From contig CAMOIZ010000068.1 of NCBI GenBank assembly GCA_946616385.1, positions 1-5,886 of the forward strand: a DNA stretch of 5,886 nucleotides, in the 5' to 3' direction. Of the stretch, positions 1 to 5,505 are shown piece by piece. The notes beneath the pieces were generated by a model. That model was given only the letters and a program-made list of their open reading frames with translations, did no database searches and was not told where the DNA came from. Within the stretch, counting starts at the first letter, position 1. Each line of letters begins with the position of its first letter. Made by a program: the position numbers and the translations under genes. The DNA comes from an uncultured Bacteroidales bacterium (GTDB taxonomy: Bacteria > Bacteroidota > Bacteroidia > Bacteroidales > UBA932).

Positions 1-1
1 G

Positions 2-55
2 GTTTCGGACGGAGTTCCTTACTTCGAGGTTCTCGGTCAGCTTCCCAAAGCTTAA
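2..55 (+). CDS. C-terminal end of an unidentified protein (partial, 5' end outside the window)
   Basis: Reading from base 2 gives 17 sense codons followed by TAA at 53-55; the tail ends in FEVLGQLPKA. The codons look like ordinary coding sequence for this genome, and the stop is followed directly by AT-rich, repeat-bearing non-coding DNA, as expected at the end of a gene. In many Bacteroidales murI follows a Skp/OmpH-like chaperone gene, but this tail does not look like a Skp C-terminus, so I assign no family. The fragment is too short to exclude a chance open frame. Confidence 0.4.
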   Translation, partial: VSDGVPYFEVLGQLPKA

Positions 56-72
56 TCGGGTATCTTCAGATT

Positions 73-111
73 TGTTCCGTATGCAAAACAGCCCGTTTTG
101 CATACGGAACA
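73..111. repeat. Perfect 17-bp inverted repeat (hairpin), possible terminator
   Basis: Bases 73-89 (TGTTCCGTATGCAAAAC) are exactly reverse-complementary to 95-111, with the 5-base loop AGCCC at 90-94. It begins 18 bases after the stop of the upstream gene and is followed by CTTGTTTTTG, a broken T-run. It could therefore end transcription of the upstream gene. Its core (79-105) has the same 27-base architecture as two further hairpins downstream (151-177 and 202-228), so it may instead be the founding copy of a dispersed palindromic repeat. The fold is certain from the sequence; its role is inference. Confidence 0.75.
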
Positions 112-114
112 CTT

Positions 115-230
115 GTTTTTGCATACCGTTGCTTGTTTTTCGAGGGGTTTGTATGCAGAAAGGCGGTTTTTGCATACCGCTGCTTGTTTTTGGCGGTGTT
201 TGTATGCAGAAAGGCGGTTTTTGCATACCG
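115..230. repeat. 51-bp tandem repeat, about 2.3 copies, with internal GTATGCA/TGCATAC palindromes
   Basis: Unit 1 is 115-165 and unit 2 is 166-216. They match at 47 of 51 positions, the differences being at unit positions 15, 27, 29 and 32. A partial third unit of 14 bases covers 217-230. GTATGCA at 151 and 202 is followed exactly 20 bases later by TGCATAC at 171 and 222. Each pair forms an 11-pair hairpin (one G-U pair) with the loop GGCGG. Because 51 is a multiple of three, several frames stay open on both strands and give repeated peptides, which I regard as by-products. The repeat lies just upstream of the murI promoter region. Confidence 0.85.
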
Positions 231-277
231 GCAGTGGCGTATATGGCTGGAGGCGTTTAGCAGATGAGAAAAATTGC

Positions 278-285
278 TAAATTTG
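278..285 (+). promoter_or_regulatory. Candidate Bacteroidales -7 element for murI
   Basis: TAAATTTG matches the Bacteroidetes TAnnTTTG -7 consensus and ends 4 bases before the murI ATG. No good TTTG -33 element is present at the usual 19-21 base spacing; the nearest is TTTA at 256-259, 18 bases upstream. If used, the transcript would start at or within a few bases of the ATG, giving an almost leaderless mRNA. The same octamer sits at the same distance before prfB. Confidence 0.45.
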
Positions 286-289
286 CAAT

Positions 290-1042
290 ATGGCAATCAT
301 AGGCATAATGGATTCGGGCATGGGCGGTCTTTCGGTTTTCCGGGAGATACGCAAAGCCTTGCCGTCGGAACACTATATCTACTATGCCGACAACGCCCAC
401 TGCCCTTATGGCGAGAAGAGTCCGGAATACATCCGGGCACGCCTTCGCGCGATAACGGATTTCTTCATCTCCCGTGGCGCCGTGGCGGTCGTACTGGCAT
501 GCAATACAGCAACGGCCGCGGCCATCGAAAGCCTCCGCAAAGAATACGATATTCCTTTCGTGGGCATGGAGCCGGCGGTGAAACCGGCGGCGCTGGATAC
601 CAAAACGGGCGTGATAGGCGTCCTGGCCACTGCGGGCACTCTCAAGGGCAGCAAATATCTCAACACGAAGGGCCGCTTCGAAGACCATGTTAAAATTGTG
701 GAACGCGTGGGCCGCGGGTTCGTGGAACTGGTGGAAGCGGGCAAACTGACAGGGCCGGAGGCGGAGGAAGTCGTGAAGCCCGCGCTGGAACCCCTGCTTG
801 CAGAAGGGTGCGACCGCATAGTCCTTGGATGCACCCATTATCCTTTCCTGTTGGAGACCCTGCGGAAAGTGGCGGCTGAACTCGGGCACGGCGATGTCGA
901 ATTCATCGACCCCGCGCCGGCGGTGGCTAAAAGGCTGGTGCAGGTGCTGGAAGGCAGGAAAAAAGGCAACGACAGGGGAGAGACGGAGCTGTATGCTTCT
1001 GGGGACGATGCCAAATTGAAGGAATTCTACGCGTCTTTATGA
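290..1042 (+). CDS. murI: Glutamate racemase (MurI)
   Basis: This cytoplasmic, cofactor-independent enzyme interconverts L- and D-glutamate and supplies D-Glu for the peptidoglycan stem peptide. The 250-residue protein has all the landmarks of the Asp/Glu racemase family: DSGMGGLSV at residues 8-16, YADNAHCPYGEK at 32-43, the first catalytic cysteine in ACNTAT (Cys71), and the second in GCTHYPFL (Cys181, with His183). The VGRGFVELVE segment (140-149) is also typical of MurI, and the length is slightly under the usual 260-280. The ATG at 290 places the N-terminal MAIIGIMDSG exactly where family members begin. No Shine-Dalgarno sequence is evident; a TAAATTTG promoter-like octamer lies just upstream. 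The stop overlaps the start of the next gene (ATGA, 1039-1042), so murI probably heads an operon with two glycosyltransferases. Confidence 0.97.
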   Translation: MAIIGIMDSGMGGLSVFREIRKALPSEHYIYYADNAHCPYGEKSPEYIRARLRAITDFFISRGAVAVVLACNTATAAAIESLRKEYDIPFVGMEPAVKPAALDTKTGVIGVLATAGTLKGSKYLNTKGRFEDHVKIVERVGRGFVELVEAGKLTGPEAEEVVKPALEPLLAEGCDRIVLGCTHYPFLLETLRKVAAELGHGDVEFIDPAPAVAKRLVQVLEGRKKGNDRGETELYASGDDAKLKEFYASL

Positions 1043-1884
1043 TAGGCGTAATAGTCATAAACTACGGCGGCCCGGAGCGTACCATACGCTTCGTCAGGGA
1101 AGAGTGCGCGAAGATCGCCTCCCCGCACAAGGTGGTGGTGGTCGACAACGGCTCCGGGCAAAGCTGCCTGCAGGCGCTGCAAAACGGTCTTGACGGCCTT
1201 GCGGAGATAGTCCCCGCAGGAGAGAATCTGGGTTTCGCAAAGGGAAACAACCTCGGCGCCGAAGTGGCGAAGGACAGGTTCGGGGCGGATCTCCTCCTGT
1301 TCGTGAACAACGACATCGTATTCACCAGCGAAGACGTCGTGGACGCGCTGGCGGATCGTCTGGCGCAGTTGCCTGACGTCGGGATGATAGGCCCGAAGGT
1401 GCGCGGCCTGGACGGCCGTCTGCAAAGCCCGGAACCCTTCCAGAGCTTTGCCGCCAAGCATCTCCTGCCATACTGGGGCAAACTCTTCATGGGCAAGTCC
1501 AGACTCGCCACCCTCATGCAGGAGGATTATGCCGAAACCGCGCAGGAAGGCCTGCACTACCGTATCATGGGCTCATTCATGCTGATGCGCACGGCCGATT
1601 TCGAGGCCTGCGGCGGCATGGATCCGAACACCTTCCTCTATGCGGAAGAGGCTATCCTCGCCGAACGGCTCAAACGCCTGGGAAAGGGCGTCTGGTATGA
1701 ACCTTCGGTGGAAGTTCTGCACGAGCACGGGGCCACGGTGAACAGCCATTTCAGCAAGGTCAAGCGCCGCAGGATGCGCCTGGAAAGCGACGCATATTAC
1801 TACAGGACATATCTTCGCCTGCCCCGGCTGCAGTATCTGGCGGCAAGGCTCACATACGCGCTCAAGGCGCTTTTCGGACTATGA
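1039..1884 (+). CDS. Family 2 glycosyltransferase (rhamnosyltransferase-like)
   Basis: This is a GT-A fold transferase that moves a sugar from a nucleotide-sugar donor to an acceptor, probably a lipid-linked or surface glycan on the cytoplasmic face of the inner membrane. Visible GT2 landmarks in the 281-residue protein are the N-terminal strand IGVIVINYGG (2-11), DNGS (36-39) for nucleotide binding, ENLGFAKGNNLG (62-73), the metal-binding DxD-like FVNND (88-92) and IGPKV (117-121). Further on are GSFMLMR (178-184) and FLYAEEAILAERL (199-211), where the catalytic acidic pair lies, and HEHGAT (228-233). This order is that of the WbbL/RfbF-like rhamnosyltransferase subgroup, but donor and acceptor cannot be read from sequence. 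No membrane helix is obvious. Both ends overlap neighbours by 4 bases in ATGA, indicating translational coupling with murI and the next transferase. Confidence 0.9.
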   Translation: MIGVIVINYGGPERTIRFVREECAKIASPHKVVVVDNGSGQSCLQALQNGLDGLAEIVPAGENLGFAKGNNLGAEVAKDRFGADLLLFVNNDIVFTSEDVVDALADRLAQLPDVGMIGPKVRGLDGRLQSPEPFQSFAAKHLLPYWGKLFMGKSRLATLMQEDYAETAQEGLHYRIMGSFMLMRTADFEACGGMDPNTFLYAEEAILAERLKRLGKGVWYEPSVEVLHEHGATVNSHFSKVKRRRMRLESDAYYYRTYLRLPRLQYLAARLTYALKALFGL

Positions 1885-2885
1885 AGCAGAAGGTCTACAT
1901 CTCTCCCTCGGCAAGCCGCAAGCTCGGTTATCCCAATCCCTACTTCCCGCGCCTCAAGCAGGAACTGGGCGCCTGGTTCGATGTGATGGAGGCCGACAAC
2001 AGGCCCTGCCGGATGCAGGCGGGCGCCCTTCTGAAAGCGAGCCTGAAAGCGGATATCTTCATGCTGAGTTTCGTGGAGACCATCGCGTTCCAGAAACTGA
2101 GCGTGCTGCAGACCTGCCTTGCCCTGCTGGCGATGGACATACTCCGCCTGCGAGGAGGCCGGCTGGTCTTTTTCTTCCACAATCCCGCACCTCACAAGGG
2201 AGAAAACCGTCTCTCCCGCATCCTCACGAAGCGGATGTTCAGGCGCGCCTGCCTGGTGGTCGCCCATTCGGAGAACACGGCCGCCATCGCAAGACAGCGC
2301 AGTTCGGCGGACAAGGTGCTTCTCTTCCCGCATCCTGCGGAACTGCCGGAAAAGGTGACGCCCTCGGAGCGCAGGGCGGATGTGCTGATCTGGGGTACCG
2401 TCCTTCCGTACAAGGGCGTGCTCGAGTTCTTGAGCACTCCGGGCGTGGCTGATTCCGGGCTCAAGATAGACGTGCTCGGGGCTTGCCCGGACGCATCCCT
2501 TGCCAGGCAGATACATGCGCTGGAAAACGGGAACGTCCGTTTCGAAGAACGCAGGGCCCCGATGGAGGAAATCGCCTCCAGGATCGCCGCCAGCGGGATG
2601 GTGCTGTTCCCGTATCTGCCCGGAAGTATTTCAGGATCAGGCACTTTGATGGATACTCTCCGCTACGGAGGATCGCCGGTAGGCCCCGATGTGGGAGCCT
2701 TCCACGACCTCGCGCAGGAAGGTTTGTGCAGGGTATATAAAAATCCGGCCGAACTTCGGGAAATCCTGAAATCCGGCTGGACTGTCGATTCCGGGCTTGC
2801 CGCCCGTTATCTGGAGAAACACTCCTGGCCCTCCTTTGCGAGGGAACTTGCAGAGCGTCTTATTCAGCGCACTTCTCGCAGCTGA
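1881..2885 (+). CDS. GT-B type glycosyltransferase (GT4-like)
   Basis: The 334-residue protein looks like a two-domain GT-B transferase. The N-terminal half has the acceptor-side pattern with FFFHNPAPH (97-105) and VVAHSENTA (126-134). The C-terminal half opens with VLIWGTVLPYKGVLEFL (168-184), the usual 'K-G' donor-domain entry, followed by IDVLGACPD (196-204), VRFEERRAPMEEI (219-231) and the donor-loop region FPYLPGSISGSGTLMDTLRYGGSPVGPDVGAF (243-274, key S251, G252, D258, G264, P266, D270). The glutamate of the classic GT4 EX7E motif is not evident; the loop resembles a subgroup with 'SGxLMDxLxxGxPV'. It is probably cytoplasmic or membrane-associated and may add the next sugar after the GT2 enzyme encoded just upstream. 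Its start overlaps the GT2 stop (ATGA). Its last 26 bases overlap the convergent aquaporin gene. Substrate unknown. Confidence 0.82.
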   Translation: MKQKVYISPSASRKLGYPNPYFPRLKQELGAWFDVMEADNRPCRMQAGALLKASLKADIFMLSFVETIAFQKLSVLQTCLALLAMDILRLRGGRLVFFFHNPAPHKGENRLSRILTKRMFRRACLVVAHSENTAAIARQRSSADKVLLFPHPAELPEKVTPSERRADVLIWGTVLPYKGVLEFLSTPGVADSGLKIDVLGACPDASLARQIHALENGNVRFEERRAPMEEIASRIAASGMVLFPYLPGSISGSGTLMDTLRYGGSPVGPDVGAFHDLAQEGLCRVYKNPAELREILKSGWTVDSGLAARYLEKHSWPSFARELAERLIQRTSRS

Positions 2886-3549
2886 AGCATCCCCATGTGC
2901 AGGCTGCAAGGGCGCCGCCTACGAGGGGACCTACGAAGAATACCCATACATCCGCAAGGGCTTCGCCGCCGACGAAGAGGGCGGGGCCGAAGGAACGTGC
3001 AGGGTTCACCGATGTGCCGGTGAGATTGATGCATACGAGGTGGATGAGCACGAGTGCGAGACCGATTGCAAGTCCTGCAAAGTTGCCTGCTCCCTTCTTT
3101 GCGTCGGTGGTGCCGAGCACTACGAGCACGAAGAGGAAGGTGGCTACGCATTCAACCACGAGGGCTCCCAAGGGGCCGCCGGCATTGGCGACGCCGTTGG
3201 TTCCGAGTCCGGCGGGATCACCCATTGCTCCGGGAGCTCCGGTGAGGGCGATGATGCCATAGAGGATGGCTGCGCCGGCGATACCGCCGAGGATCTGGCC
3301 GCACCAGTAGCCGCAGGCATCCTTCCAGCTCATACGCTTGCTCAGCACTACGCCGAGGGTGATGGCAGGGTTGATATGGCAACCGGAGATGCCTCCGATG
3401 GTGTAGGCCATTGCGACAACTGCAAGACCGAATGCAAGGGCGGTGGCTGCAACTCCTGCAGGCTCACCACAACCTACGAACACTGCGGTTCCGCAACCCA
3501 GAAGGGTCAGGACAGCGGTGCCGATGAATTCTGCAAAATACTTTTTCAT
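2860..3549 (-). CDS. aqpZ: Aquaporin Z-type water channel
   Basis: This is an inner-membrane tetrameric water channel of the MIP family. Its 229 residues compare with 231 in E. coli AqpZ. Six hydrophobic helices can be seen (about 5-27, 33-52, 78-101, 127-147, 155-176, 200-220) with the two half-helix NPA motifs at 60-62 (CHINPAITLG) and 182-184 (TSVNPARSFGP). Aligned by eye to AqpZ, the aromatic/arginine selectivity filter is Phe40, His170, Thr179 and Arg185, the water-selective rather than glycerol-type set. The short cytoplasmic C-terminus is unusual in carrying four cysteines (217, 221, 224, 227) spaced C-x3-C-x2-C-x2-C. The gene is convergent with and overlaps the upstream glycosyltransferase by 26 bp. 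It is divergent from prfB with a 65-bp gap, in which I see no convincing minus-strand TAnnTTTG element. Confidence 0.95.
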   Translation of the reverse strand: MKKYFAEFIGTAVLTLLGCGTAVFVGCGEPAGVAATALAFGLAVVAMAYTIGGISGCHINPAITLGVVLSKRMSWKDACGYWCGQILGGIAGAAILYGIIALTGAPGAMGDPAGLGTNGVANAGGPLGALVVECVATFLFVLVVLGTTDAKKGAGNFAGLAIGLALVLIHLVCINLTGTSVNPARSFGPALFVGGEALADVWVFFVGPLVGGALAACTWGCFSCEKCAE

Positions 3550-3602
3550 GATAACGTAAGGTTTTAGTGGTGCTAATATCGGAAAAATTTGGGAATAATC
3601 AC

Positions 3603-3610
3603 TAAATTTG
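3603..3610 (+). promoter_or_regulatory. Candidate Bacteroidales -7 element for prfB
   Basis: TAAATTTG matches TAnnTTTG and ends 4 bases before the prfB ATG, exactly as at murI. There is no TTTG 19-21 bases upstream; the only nearby TTTG (3588-3591) is 11 bases away. Initiation here would give a leaderless or nearly leaderless transcript. Moderate confidence rests mainly on the repeat of the arrangement at two unrelated genes. Confidence 0.45.
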
Positions 3611-3614
3611 TACG

Positions 3615-4682
3615 ATGATTACGCAAGAACAGATAAAAGAGCTCCGTCAGCGCATCGCGGCGCTGGAAAAGTCTCTTGGTATTGATGCCAAGCGCTCCGA
3701 AATAGCTGCGAAAGACGCTGAGAGCCAGGCTCCCGGCTTCTGGGACGATCCCAAGGCTGCAGAGGCCTTCCTCAAAGGGGTAAGCGGCGTCAAGGCATGG
3801 GTCGCTGCATTCGATGCGTTGGTGTCGGCCGCCGACGACCTCGACGTGCTGATGGAACTGGATCCGGAAGGGCCCGATACCGATGCGGCATTCGCCGACG
3901 CTCAAAAAAAACTGGAAGATCTCGAGTTCAAGAACATGCTCGGCGAAGAAGGCGACAACCTCGGCGCCGTGCTCACCATAAACTCCGGAGCGGGCGGCAC
4001 TGAATCCAACGACTGGAGTTCGATGCTGATGCGCATGTACATGCGCTGGGGCGAGCGCAACGGCTACAAGATGACCGTTACCGAACTTGTGGAAGGGGAT
4101 GAGGCCGGCATCAAGAGCGCCACCATCCAGTTCGAGGGCGACTATGCCTACGGCTACCTCAAGGCGGAGAGCGGAGTGCACCGGCTGGTGCGCATCTCTC
4201 CCTTCAACGCCCAGGGCAAGCGCCAGACGACCTTCTCTTCGGTGTTCGTATACCCCCTGGTGGACGACACCATCAACATAGAAATCAATCCTTCCGACAT
4301 AGAATGGGATACCTTCCGTTCCGGCGGCCACGGAGGCCAGAACGTGAACAAGGTGGAGACCGGCGTGCGCGTGCGCCACATCCCCACGGGCATCATGGTG
4401 GAGAACACTGAAACACGTTCCCAGCAGGACAACCGCCAGAACGCCCTGCGCATCCTCAAGTCCCGCCTCTACGACATCGAACTCAAGAAGCGCCAGGAGA
4501 AGCAGGCGGAACTGGAAGGGCAGAAAAAGAAGATAGAGTGGGGCTCGCAGATACGCTCCTACGTGCTGCACCCCTACCGCATGGTCAAGGACCTGCGCAC
4601 CGGCTACGAAACCGCCGACACCCAGGGCGTCCTCGACGGCGACCTGGGCGAATTCATGAAAACCTGGTTGATGCAGAAATAA
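3615..4682 (+). CDS. prfB: Peptide chain release factor 2 (RF2)
   Basis: RF2 recognises UAA and UGA in the ribosomal A site and triggers release of the finished peptide. The 355-residue protein has the class I factor layout: a helical N-terminal domain (about 1-105), GAGGTE (125-130), the RF2-specific stop-codon tripeptide SPF (195-197) rather than the RF1 PxT, and the catalytic GGQ loop (240-242) in GGHGGQNVNKVETG. Ser236 aligns by eye with residue 246 of E. coli RF2. Many prfB genes carry an in-frame UGA near codon 25 read by +1 frameshifting. Here the aligned region (codons 21-25, CTT GGT ATT GAT GCC) is continuous, so that autoregulation is absent. The start is the only ATG giving the normal N-terminus. 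No Shine-Dalgarno sequence is visible. It is followed by a probable terminator and stands alone. Confidence 0.97.
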   Translation: MITQEQIKELRQRIAALEKSLGIDAKRSEIAAKDAESQAPGFWDDPKAAEAFLKGVSGVKAWVAAFDALVSAADDLDVLMELDPEGPDTDAAFADAQKKLEDLEFKNMLGEEGDNLGAVLTINSGAGGTESNDWSSMLMRMYMRWGERNGYKMTVTELVEGDEAGIKSATIQFEGDYAYGYLKAESGVHRLVRISPFNAQGKRQTTFSSVFVYPLVDDTINIEINPSDIEWDTFRSGGHGGQNVNKVETGVRVRHIPTGIMVENTETRSQQDNRQNALRILKSRLYDIELKKRQEKQAELEGQKKKIEWGSQIRSYVLHPYRMVKDLRTGYETADTQGVLDGDLGEFMKTWLMQK

Positions 4683-4702
4683 GCGCTTTGCTTCACCTCT
4701 TT

Positions 4703-4735
4703 TTTGACAGATTTTTTTGCATCTGTCAAATTTTT
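4703..4735 (+). terminator. Probable intrinsic terminator of prfB
   Basis: TTTGACAGAT (4703-4712) is perfectly inverted as ATCTGTCAAA (4721-4730), giving a 10-bp stem with an 8-base loop, followed by TTTTTATTATTT. It starts 20 bases after the prfB stop. The stem is AT-rich and therefore weak. The same TGACAG half-sites recur downstream up to the next promoter, so the palindrome could equally be a protein-binding site or serve both purposes. Confidence 0.6.
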
Positions 4736-4782
4736 ATTATTTCTGACAGTTGAAAGAAAAATGTCAAAAGGCAAGACTGTCT
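4705..4782. promoter_or_regulatory. Series of TGACAG/CTGTCA boxes upstream of the ATPase promoter (possible operator)
   Basis: TGACAG at 4705-4710, CTGTCA at 4723-4728, TGACAG at 4744-4749, TGTCA at 4762-4766 and a weaker CTGTC at 4777-4781 alternate in orientation with centres about 16-21 bases apart. GACAGT (4745-4750) is also exactly inverted as ACTGTC (4776-4781). The array ends about 10 bases upstream of the TTTG -33 element of the next promoter, a position suited to an activator or repressor. No regulator is identifiable. Confidence 0.4.
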
Positions 4783-4791
4783 GAAAATTGA

Positions 4792-4823
4792 TTTGCGGAG
4801 GTCAAGTGGATTCGTTATCTTTG
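4792..4823 (+). promoter_or_regulatory. Bacteroidales-type promoter (-33 TTTG, -7 TATCTTTG)
   Basis: TTTG at 4792-4795 and TATCTTTG at 4816-4823 are separated by 20 bases, matching the published Bacteroidetes consensus TTTG-N19-21-TAnnTTTG at every defined position. Transcription should begin around 4828-4832, leaving a leader of roughly 15-20 bases before the ATG at 4848. This promoter lies inside the longest open frame, which opens with TTG at 4788, and so rules against that start. Confidence 0.75.
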
Positions 4824-4847
4824 CGAAAGAATAATGTGTCCGAGAAT

Positions 4848-5498
4848 ATGAACGTTGATTCATTGCTTCGCCAGTACTTTCCGGCATCCGATAATGTCTG
4901 CATTGAGATGTTCGATGAAAAGAACATCCAGCAGGTGTATCGCAGGTTGGTAGAGGTATTGATTCATCAACCTGAAGTTGAGACATCTCTCCTTCAGGGA
5001 ATGAGTTATTGCTTCTATGAGGTAATGGACAACGTCATTATCCATTCAGGCAAAACGGTAGGGATTGTCATCACCAATTATTCAGAACCGGATCATCTCA
5101 TTCAGATTCTCGTTGCCGATGACGGAATGGGAATCCGGGCATCATTGGCTCAGAACATTGAATATGCCAATATAACTGAGGCGCAGGCCCTGGAGTATTG
5201 TATTAAGGATAGTGTGTCCGATGGCAAAGGAATGGGCTTTGGCTTGTATTCAACATCGCGCTTGATTACTACGGCCGGCCATAGGTTGATTATCCGCTCC
5301 GGCAATCATACATTATCGGCCAATGGAGATTTGACCGTCACCGAGTCTGAACCCTGGCAAGGAGCAATTGTATATTTTGAACTGCGTTCCAACATGGACA
5401 TCGATCCGGCATCGGTCGTGGACCACAGGACAGATCCGGCAGGGGAATTTGATGACCTTTTCCTGGAGGATGACCCGCAACTTGACAAGTTATGGTAA
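4848..5498 (+). CDS. Stand-alone GHKL (HATPase_c) ATP-binding protein, anti-sigma-kinase-like
   Basis: The 216-residue soluble protein contains a complete Bergerat-fold ATP site. The N box is YEVMDNVIIH (57-66, Glu58, Asn62, His66), G1 is DDGMGI (91-96) and G2 is GKGMGFGLY (126-134). The spacing Glu-x3-Asn-x3-His and the lack of a phosphoacceptor-histidine domain or membrane helix resemble SpoIIAB/RsbW serine kinases more than sensor kinases. Residues 1-50 are mixed helical with no recognised domain, and 196-216 form an acidic tail. Translation could be opened from TTG at 4788, but the promoter -7 element lies at 4816-4823, so ATG 4848 is chosen. A STAS-like gene follows after 7 bases, suggesting a partner-switching pair. 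GC content is lower than in the murI and prfB units. ATPase fold is sure; kinase activity and target are inference. Confidence 0.85.
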   Translation: MNVDSLLRQYFPASDNVCIEMFDEKNIQQVYRRLVEVLIHQPEVETSLLQGMSYCFYEVMDNVIIHSGKTVGIVITNYSEPDHLIQILVADDGMGIRASLAQNIEYANITEAQALEYCIKDSVSDGKGMGFGLYSTSRLITTAGHRLIIRSGNHTLSANGDLTVTESEPWQGAIVYFELRSNMDIDPASVVDHRTDPAGEFDDLFLEDDPQLDKLW

Positions 5499-5505
5499 AG
5501 AGCTT

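Noticed and set aside
115..230. CRISPR array
   Set aside because: The repeats are contiguous 51-bp tandem copies with no unique spacers of uniform length and no cas genes nearby.
56..289. Riboswitch or tRNA in the gap before murI
   Set aside because: The only structure seen is the palindromic repeats; there is no cloverleaf or known aptamer core, and the probable promoter lies downstream of the repeats.
66..296. Small open frames on both strands (76, 62 and 60 residues) with repeated peptides such as YAKTAFLHT or MQKGGFCIP
   Set aside because: They are produced by the 51-bp tandem palindromic repeat, whose length is a multiple of three and so keeps several frames open. The peptides lack a separate start context, and the minus-strand one begins inside murI.
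2797..3567. 256-codon plus-strand open frame covering the aquaporin gene
   Set aside because: It is the antisense shadow of aqpZ, is rich in Cys/Gly/Glu low-complexity sequence and has no recognisable fold, whereas the minus strand encodes a textbook aquaporin.
3573..4571. 332-codon minus-strand open frame opposite prfB
   Set aside because: It is a shadow of the GC-rich RF2 codons; the plus strand has all RF2 motifs and this frame shows none of its own.
4788..4847. 20-residue N-terminal extension of the ATPase from TTG 4788
   Set aside because: The extension contains the promoter -33 and -7 elements (4792-4823), so it would lie upstream of the transcription start, and it adds no recognised domain.
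5368..5505. Upstream start of the STAS-like frame at ATG 5368
   Set aside because: It would overlap the ATPase gene by 131 bases in a different frame and adds residues unlike a STAS domain; ATG 5506 fits the domain start and the operon spacing.
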